Part shown: piece after piece, positions 60,301 through 64,000 of the stretch
Layout: each line of letters opens with the position of its first letter
Numbering within the stretch: the first letter of the stretch is position 1
From: Firmicutes bacterium ASF500
GTDB lineage: Bacteria; Bacillota; Clostridia; Oscillospirales; Oscillospiraceae
NCBI GenBank assembly: GCA_000492175.2
Contig: CP097573.1
Coordinates: forward strand, 248,001-312,000
Direction of reading: 5' to 3'
Length of the DNA: 64,000 nt
Program-made: the position numbers and the translations under genes
The notes under the pieces: model-generated
Database searches by the model: none
What the model was told of the DNA's origin: nothing
Seen by the model: the letters and a program-made list of their open reading frames with translations, nothing else

Positions 60301-60989
60301 CCCGGCTGAGATGGGTCTATCCCCATCTCGCGGCGGCGAATCTGCCCTCCAAGCTCACCGCCACCCAGATCAAGGGCCGGCCCCTGGACCGGGAGGCGGC
60401 GGAGGACACCGCCGTCACCACCCCCAGAGGCCAGCCCATCACCCGGCCCGACTTCATCGCTCAGGACCGGGGCCTCACCCCCGCCCAGCGGGGCACCGCT
60501 CTCCATTTGGCGATGCAGTACCTCCCCCTGGACATGGAGCCCGCCCCCCAGGCAGTGGGGGAGGAGCTGGACCGGCTGACTGAGGCGGGGTTTCTTACCA
60601 AACTCCAGCGCCAGGCGGTGGAGCCGGAGCGGCTGTCCGCCTTTCTGGCCAGCCCTCTGGGCCGGGCTATGGCGGCGGCGGGGAAGCGGTGCCGCCGGGA
60701 GTTTAAATTCTCCATTCTGGTCTCCGCCCTGGACTACTTCCCCGAGGGAAGGGGGGAGGAGGTCCTTCTCCAAGGGGTTATCGACGCCTGGTTTGAGGGG
60801 GAGGACGGCTCCGTTACGGTGGTGGACTTCAAAAGCGACCGGGTCCGCCCCGGTGGGGAGCAGTCCCGGGCCGAGGAGTACCGCCCTCAGCTCGCCGCCT
60901 ACTGTCAGGCCCTGTCCGCCATCCTGAGCAAGCCTGTCAACCGGCAGGTGCTGTGGTTTTTTGCTACAGACAGCCTAGTGGAGTTGTAA
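57372..60989 (+). CDS. addA: Helicase-exonuclease AddAB, AddA subunit
   Basis: A 1205-residue UvrD/RecB-type protein. Walker A is VSAAAGSGKTRVL; other motifs are EVLVDEYQDTNQVQ, QVGDVKQSIYRFR, SQNFRSRPQVLEG, SILSIHHSKGLEKPVV and LLYVAMTRAREKL. The C-terminal nuclease has VVDFKSDRV. All motor and nuclease motifs are intact. GAAGGAGGAGG precedes the ATG. Confidence 0.95.
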   Translation: MPFPLTEEQRNIVDDRGGELLVSAAAGSGKTRVLVERLLDRVAKEGADIDRFLVITYTKAAAAELRGRIAQELSDRLAENPNDRHLRRQTVLVYRANISTIHAFCAALLRESGHLLDLDPDFRLCDEGESRVLMEQVLEEVLDKRYEELSLDSPFAVLVDTLSAGRDDSRLAQIALRIFSQVQSHPDPTRWLEEQKDIWTLEGVSDLAQTPWGALLLEDARRRAGFCRDRLEQALALTGEDELLEANYGPSITATLEAVEDFLTARGWDEAAAVLPIPFPDAGRKKKRSAELSPFEEERAIQARERVKSIRARCKKLLDKLAEDFSGTTDEVLEELALSRPAVQALMDLVLDFQTAFSKEKARRGMVDFSDLEHFAVKLLVGEDGAPTELAQYWGARFDEVLVDEYQDTNQVQNAIFNAISGGGRRLFQVGDVKQSIYRFRLADPTIFLDKYRRFPDGEAALEGQPRRRLLSQNFRSRPQVLEGCNDLFRSIMSTEFGELDYTDDQALVPGKAFLDGVGQRENDVSPYALELDALDLSFLGEQEGEKESKDLLEARFAARRVRELLDQPLMIEEGDGLRPLRPSDVMILLRSPRSVTHHYLLALNQEGVPWTAQGGDDFFETTEVNVALSILQIVDNPRQDVALISALRSPVYGFTGDQLALLRADSGGDFYTALVRAAEGGDQACRSFLEQLEELRDCAGDRTCRQLIWHIFERTNMLGIFGAMEGGGERRSNLLSLYALAGRLEDSGCRTLFQFLLRLERLRNAGLRLGTAPDGGPGGEGVSILSIHHSKGLEKPVVLVCGLTRRLNRDDMMRPVLFHSKLGVGPKGLDRERMVEYTTLARQAVARQLEREMMAEELRLLYVAMTRAREKLILSLALPEGAGALKRLGDSLPISPMALEQQQSVGAWVLLHAITRPEGEALRALAEIFNVTPPQRTGPAWDIRWMDGTALGGECKVKGHYTDLPEGAEPDEDLSARLRWVYPHLAAANLPSKLTATQIKGRPLDREAAEDTAVTTPRGQPITRPDFIAQDRGLTPAQRGTALHLAMQYLPLDMEPAPQAVGEELDRLTEAGFLTKLQRQAVEPERLSAFLASPLGRAMAAAGKRCRREFKFSILVSALDYFPEGRGEEVLLQGVIDAWFEGEDGSVTVVDFKSDRVRPGGEQSRAEEYRPQLAAYCQALSAILSKPVNRQVLWFFATDSLVEL

Positions 60990-61000
60990 ATGAAAAAATG

Positions 61001-61029
61001 TTGCAAAAGGACAGTATATGTGGTATTCT
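61001..61029 (+). promoter_or_regulatory. Promoter of the leucine-rich-repeat protein gene
   Basis: TTGCAA (61001-61006) and TATTCT (61024-61029) with 17-nt spacing, 50 nt before the start codon, just after the addA stop. Confidence 0.6.
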
Positions 61030-61078
61030 AAATGCGGCAAAAGGATATTATCTTATAAATTTGAGGAGGAAAGAGAAC

Positions 61079-62422
61079 ATGAAAAAAACTCTATCCCTGG
61101 CGTTGGCGCTGGTTATGTGTCTGGCATTGTTCCCTGTGACAGTATCGGCCCTGAATGATGGAACCTTCGACTACACGATTTCTGATGATGGTGTTGCCAT
61201 CAATCGCCTGATCGATATGTCCATAGAAGATTTGGTGATTCCCGATACGATTGCTGGCAAGCCGGTGGTGAGTGTTACCGGCCTGCACGGGAGTGGCTGT
61301 AAGCTTAGAAGCGTCGTGATTCCAAGCAGCGTTAAAGAAATCGGGTATATGTGCTTCAAAAATTCTTATCGGTCATGTGAATACTTGACTTCGGTTACCT
61401 TGTCTGAAGGTTTGGAGAAAATCGGATATCAGGCTTTCGATGGTACCCATATCACTAGCATTGTAATTCCAGAAAGTGTAAAAACAATAGAATATGATGC
61501 ATTTCGATATTGTGAGTATTTGACAAGCGTTAAACTGCCCAGCCAGTTGGAGGCGATTCCGAGACAGTGTTTTGCCAACTGTACAAGTTTAGATGATATC
61601 ATCATCCCGGATAAGGTCACTTCGATTGGACGCCATGCATTAACTGAAACGGCTATTACCAAGATAAGTGTTCCAACAGGTGTAAAGAAAATCGATGATT
61701 TCTGTGTTAGCTGTAAAAACCTTAGTGAAGTTGAGTTGCCTTATGGACTGGAAGAAATTGGGGGGAACTCTTTTAGTGGATGTTCGAAGTTGAAGTCTGT
61801 TTTGATCCCAACTACTGTAAAGGTGGTCGGCTTGCACTCATTTAACAATTCTGGTATAGAGGAAATTATTCTACCGTATGGAGTTGAAACATTCTATGGG
61901 GCTGGTTATAATTGTGATAATTTGACTGGTATCTATGCTCCTTCCACTGTAAGATCACTTCATTCCATTGTGGATAATGCTATTGTTTATTGCATGCCTG
62001 ACTCGAAAGTGGAGGCAGAATGTAAAAAAGATGGCATTTCCTGCCTATCTGACATCTCCTGTGACACCCGGATCAATGTGCTGCACAACGGCAAACGTAT
62101 CTCCTTCGGAGCCTATGGACAAAACCCGGAGATTGTGAACAGCCGAACTATGGTGCCGCTGCGCTCCATCTTTGAGGCCATGGGGGCTGATATTCAGTGG
62201 GACGGAGCCACCCAGACTGTCACGGCCACCCGTGGGTCGAACAAGATTGTCATGACAGTGGGGCAGGCCGGCTATACGGTCAACGGTGCGGCCAAGACCA
62301 TGGACACGCCGCCTATGATCCTCAATGACCGTACCATGGTTCCTGTCCGGGTGGTGGCGGAAAGTTTTGGCGCTGATGTGACTTGGCATGCCGCCTCTGG
62401 AACTGTGCTGATTAGCGAATAA
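61079..62422 (+). CDS. Secreted BspA-type leucine-rich-repeat protein with copper-amine-oxidase-like domain
   Basis: A 447-residue protein. It has a signal peptide (MKKTLSLALALVMCLALF, cleavage after VSA). About eight BspA/Treponema-type repeats follow at ~55-310 (for example SVVIPSSVKEIGYMCF, SVTLSEGLEKIGYQAF, SIVIPESVKTIEYDAF). A C-terminal amine-oxidase-N-like domain is at ~335-447 (SRTMVPLRSIFEAMGADIQW and DRTMVPVRVVAESFGADVTW). The repeat part is AT-richer than the flanks, the C-terminal domain is not. Likely a surface or matrix adhesion protein. Confidence 0.87.
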   Translation: MKKTLSLALALVMCLALFPVTVSALNDGTFDYTISDDGVAINRLIDMSIEDLVIPDTIAGKPVVSVTGLHGSGCKLRSVVIPSSVKEIGYMCFKNSYRSCEYLTSVTLSEGLEKIGYQAFDGTHITSIVIPESVKTIEYDAFRYCEYLTSVKLPSQLEAIPRQCFANCTSLDDIIIPDKVTSIGRHALTETAITKISVPTGVKKIDDFCVSCKNLSEVELPYGLEEIGGNSFSGCSKLKSVLIPTTVKVVGLHSFNNSGIEEIILPYGVETFYGAGYNCDNLTGIYAPSTVRSLHSIVDNAIVYCMPDSKVEAECKKDGISCLSDISCDTRINVLHNGKRISFGAYGQNPEIVNSRTMVPLRSIFEAMGADIQWDGATQTVTATRGSNKIVMTVGQAGYTVNGAAKTMDTPPMILNDRTMVPVRVVAESFGADVTWHAASGTVLISE

Positions 62423-62434
62423 TTGCGATATGCG

Positions 62435-62462
62435 TTGACCCGCTCTATTTGGGGCGGGTCAA
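62435..62462. terminator. Bidirectional terminator
   Basis: TTGACCCGC and GCGGGTCAA pair, followed by TTTTA. It separates the convergent leucine-rich-repeat and ymxH genes. Confidence 0.8.
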
Positions 62463-62464
62463 TT

Positions 62465-62698
62465 TTATGTTTCCACCAAAATAATATCCTCCCCGAAGCG
62501 CTTCACGGCGTTCCAGGGGATGATCTTGTCCTCCTCCCGGCCAAACAGGCCGAAGAACCGCCGCCGGCCGGGGACGATGAGGGCCTTCACCTGGCCGGTC
62601 TCCAGGTCCACCTCCATGTCCCCCACGTAGCCGTACCGGGCTCCGTCCTCCACGCTGATGACCTCCTTATACCGCAGCTCCGCGATGCGAGTTTCCAT
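62465..62698 (-). CDS. ymxH: YlmC/YmxH family sporulation protein (PRC-barrel)
   Basis: A 77-residue PRC-barrel protein: ELRYKEVISVEDGARYGYVG then VKALIVPGRRRFFGLFGRE and EDKIIPWNAVKRFGEDIILV. The family is conserved in endospore formers and is expressed in sporulation; its molecular role is unknown. GGAGCG precedes the ATG. Confidence 0.88.
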   Translation of the reverse strand: METRIAELRYKEVISVEDGARYGYVGDMEVDLETGQVKALIVPGRRRFFGLFGREEDKIIPWNAVKRFGEDIILVET

Positions 62699-62884
62699 TG
62701 GAATCGCTCCTTTATGATGGCCTCCGGCCCGAACGCGGGAAGCCGGTTAGTACAGCCTATGCGGGGCCGGGCCTGTCCCATGTCTTTAAGAAAACCTTCA
62801 TGAAATCTTAATTTTCCCCCTACGCCGTCCTTAACAATCCTCTGTTAGGATTGCTTTGACAACAAGGAGAGGAGGCGCAGGGAT

Positions 62885-64000
62885 ATGACGGACTGGCTGT
62901 TTCCCGCCGCGCTGGCCCTTACGGGCACAATGGGAGTATTGATGGGGCTTTGGGGACTGTGGTATCTGATCTCCGGGCTGGCCTGCGTGCGGAAGCCGCA
63001 GGACTACGGCCTTCACCCCGCCCAGACAAAGTTCGCGATCCTGATCGCCGCCCGGAATGAGGAGCTGGTAATCGGTCCGCTGATCAACAGCCTGCTCACC
63101 CAGAGCTACCCGGCGAAGCTGTACGACATCTGGGTCATCCCTAACAACTGCGCCGACAACACCGCCCTGGCGGCCCGGAGCTTCGGGGCCAAGGTGCTGG
63201 AGTGCACCGTGCCGGTGAAGAGCAAGGGGGAGGTCCTCCGCTTCGCCTACAACCGCCTCCGTGGCCGGCGGTACGACGCCTGGCTGGTCTTCGACGCGGA
63301 CAACGTGGTGGACCGGAATTTCCTGGCGGAGATGAACAACGTCCGGCTCACCGGCGTTCAGGCAGCTCAGGGCTATCGGGACAGCAAGAACCCCTACGAC
63401 ACCGCCCTGTCCGGCTGCTCCTCCATCTACTACTGGATGATGGACCGCTTCCACAACGGGGGAAAGGCGGGGCTGGGGCTGTCCGCCATGATCGGCGGCA
63501 CCGGCTTCATGGTGACGCAGAGCCTGCTGGACAAGCTGGGCGGCTGGCGCACCGAGACCATCAGCGAGGACATGGAGATCACTGTCCAGGCCCTTCTGGC
63601 GGGGGAGCGGGTGGCCTATGCCCCCAAGGCCATCACCTACGACGAACAGCCCCTGACCTGGGAGCAGTCCTTCAAGCAGCGCCGCCGCTGGACCAGCGGC
63701 ACCATCCAGGTTGCGGAGGCCTATCTGCCCGCCTTGGCTCAGGAGCTGGGGGAGCGGCCCCGGCTGGCCCTTCTGGACATGGGCTCCACCATGGTCCTGC
63801 CCGCCTATCAGCTGGCCGCCCTGGCGGGACTGATACCGCCGCGCTGGGCGGACGGACCCTGCTTCAGGCTGTGCTGCTGGGGCTGGCGGGGGCCTGCGGG
63901 AATATCGCCTGGGCGGCACTCACGGCCACCGCTGCCGCCGGGATCGTCATTACATTGGAGGGAAAATGGGACCGCCGTCTGTGGAAGGCACTGGGGACCT
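62885..64000 (+). CDS. Family 2 glycosyltransferase, partial at window end, apparent frameshift
   Basis: ATG 62885 follows GAGAGGAGG. A membrane segment lies near residues 5-28. The GT-A domain has AILIAARNEELVIGPLINSL, LVFDADNVVD, TISEDMEITVQ and QRRRWTSG (the QxxRW motif of processive beta-glycosyltransferases). The frame is good to LAALAG at ~63829 and then becomes odd (Trp/Cys/Pro/Arg-rich). The frame one base back continues naturally as TDTAALGGRTLLQAVLLG then GNIAWAALTATAAAGIVI, a membrane segment. A single G is therefore missing in the G-run at 63826-63828. The gene continues past the window. Confidence 0.82.
   Translation, partial: MTDWLFPAALALTGTMGVLMGLWGLWYLISGLACVRKPQDYGLHPAQTKFAILIAARNEELVIGPLINSLLTQSYPAKLYDIWVIPNNCADNTALAARSFGAKVLECTVPVKSKGEVLRFAYNRLRGRRYDAWLVFDADNVVDRNFLAEMNNVRLTGVQAAQGYRDSKNPYDTALSGCSSIYYWMMDRFHNGGKAGLGLSAMIGGTGFMVTQSLLDKLGGWRTETISEDMEITVQALLAGERVAYAPKAITYDEQPLTWEQSFKQRRRWTSGTIQVAEAYLPALAQELGERPRLALLDMGSTMVLPAYQLAALAGLIPPRWADGPCFRLCCWGWRGPAGISPGRHSRPPLPPGSSLHWRENGTAVCGRHWGP

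Noticed and set aside
1..64000. CRISPR array, rRNA operon or prophage structural genes
   Set aside because: I looked for regularly spaced direct repeats, conserved rRNA sequences and phage head/tail genes and found none.

Overview
The window reads as chromosome of a spore-forming, GC-rich gut Clostridia, most likely an Oscillospiraceae relative of Flavonifractor, Pseudoflavonifractor or Lawsonibacter. This is inferred from gene content and codon style, not from a marker search. Supporting genes are a SpoIVFA/SpoIVFB-like pair, SpoIIGA-SigE, YmxH, YlbJ, SleB, acetate kinase, AddAB, and clostridial families such as DUF6514, DUF951, DUF2804 and the TIGR03960/TIGR03936 pair. The plus strand of the core is strongly GC-rich; several accessory blocks are visibly AT-richer.

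Region 1 (1-17030) is an accessory mosaic. It opens with the tail of a polymorphic-toxin nuclease, its likely immunity gene, and a second small operon with a HEMRH metallopeptidase-like protein. Next comes a compact unit of about 4.3 kb (about 1981-6289) built around a large serine recombinase. That unit carries a PadR/HAAS-domain/lipoprotein cassette, five copies of a long palindrome, and a strongly self-complementary non-coding stretch. After it lie an IS4-like transposase remnant and a ruined type I restriction-modification locus in which only a DUF2971 gene is intact. An AmmeMemoRadiSam pair with an upstream DUF6076 gene follows. The region ends with a mobilizable element (excisionase-like, replication-initiator-like, ribbon-helix-helix, MobP3 relaxase with Sel1 repeats, tyrosine integrase) that stops next to tRNA-Pro(CGG).

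Region 2 (17031-43300) is mostly core. It holds the SpoIVFA/SpoIVFB-like pair with two linked radical-SAM/DUF2344 genes, an accessory run (ankyrin protein, thioesterase, HTH membrane sensor), and an orphan sodium-pump beta subunit with a tiny gamma-like partner behind a riboswitch-like leader. Further on are YlbJ-like, DUF2804, YgjP-like and RarA genes, TauE, DUF3810, TmcAL divergent from ackA, a SleB hydrolase with a WalR-type box, and a MarR-controlled heterodimeric ABC exporter.

Region 3 (43301-64000) holds rlmD, comEC, holA, rnmV, a PadR-DUF2812-DUF2812 operon, spoIIGA-sigE, addB-pdxY-addA, a secreted leucine-rich-repeat protein, ymxH, and a glycosyltransferase that runs off the right edge with an apparent frameshift. 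A family of TGTAGGG-type palindromic repeats is scattered in the gaps.
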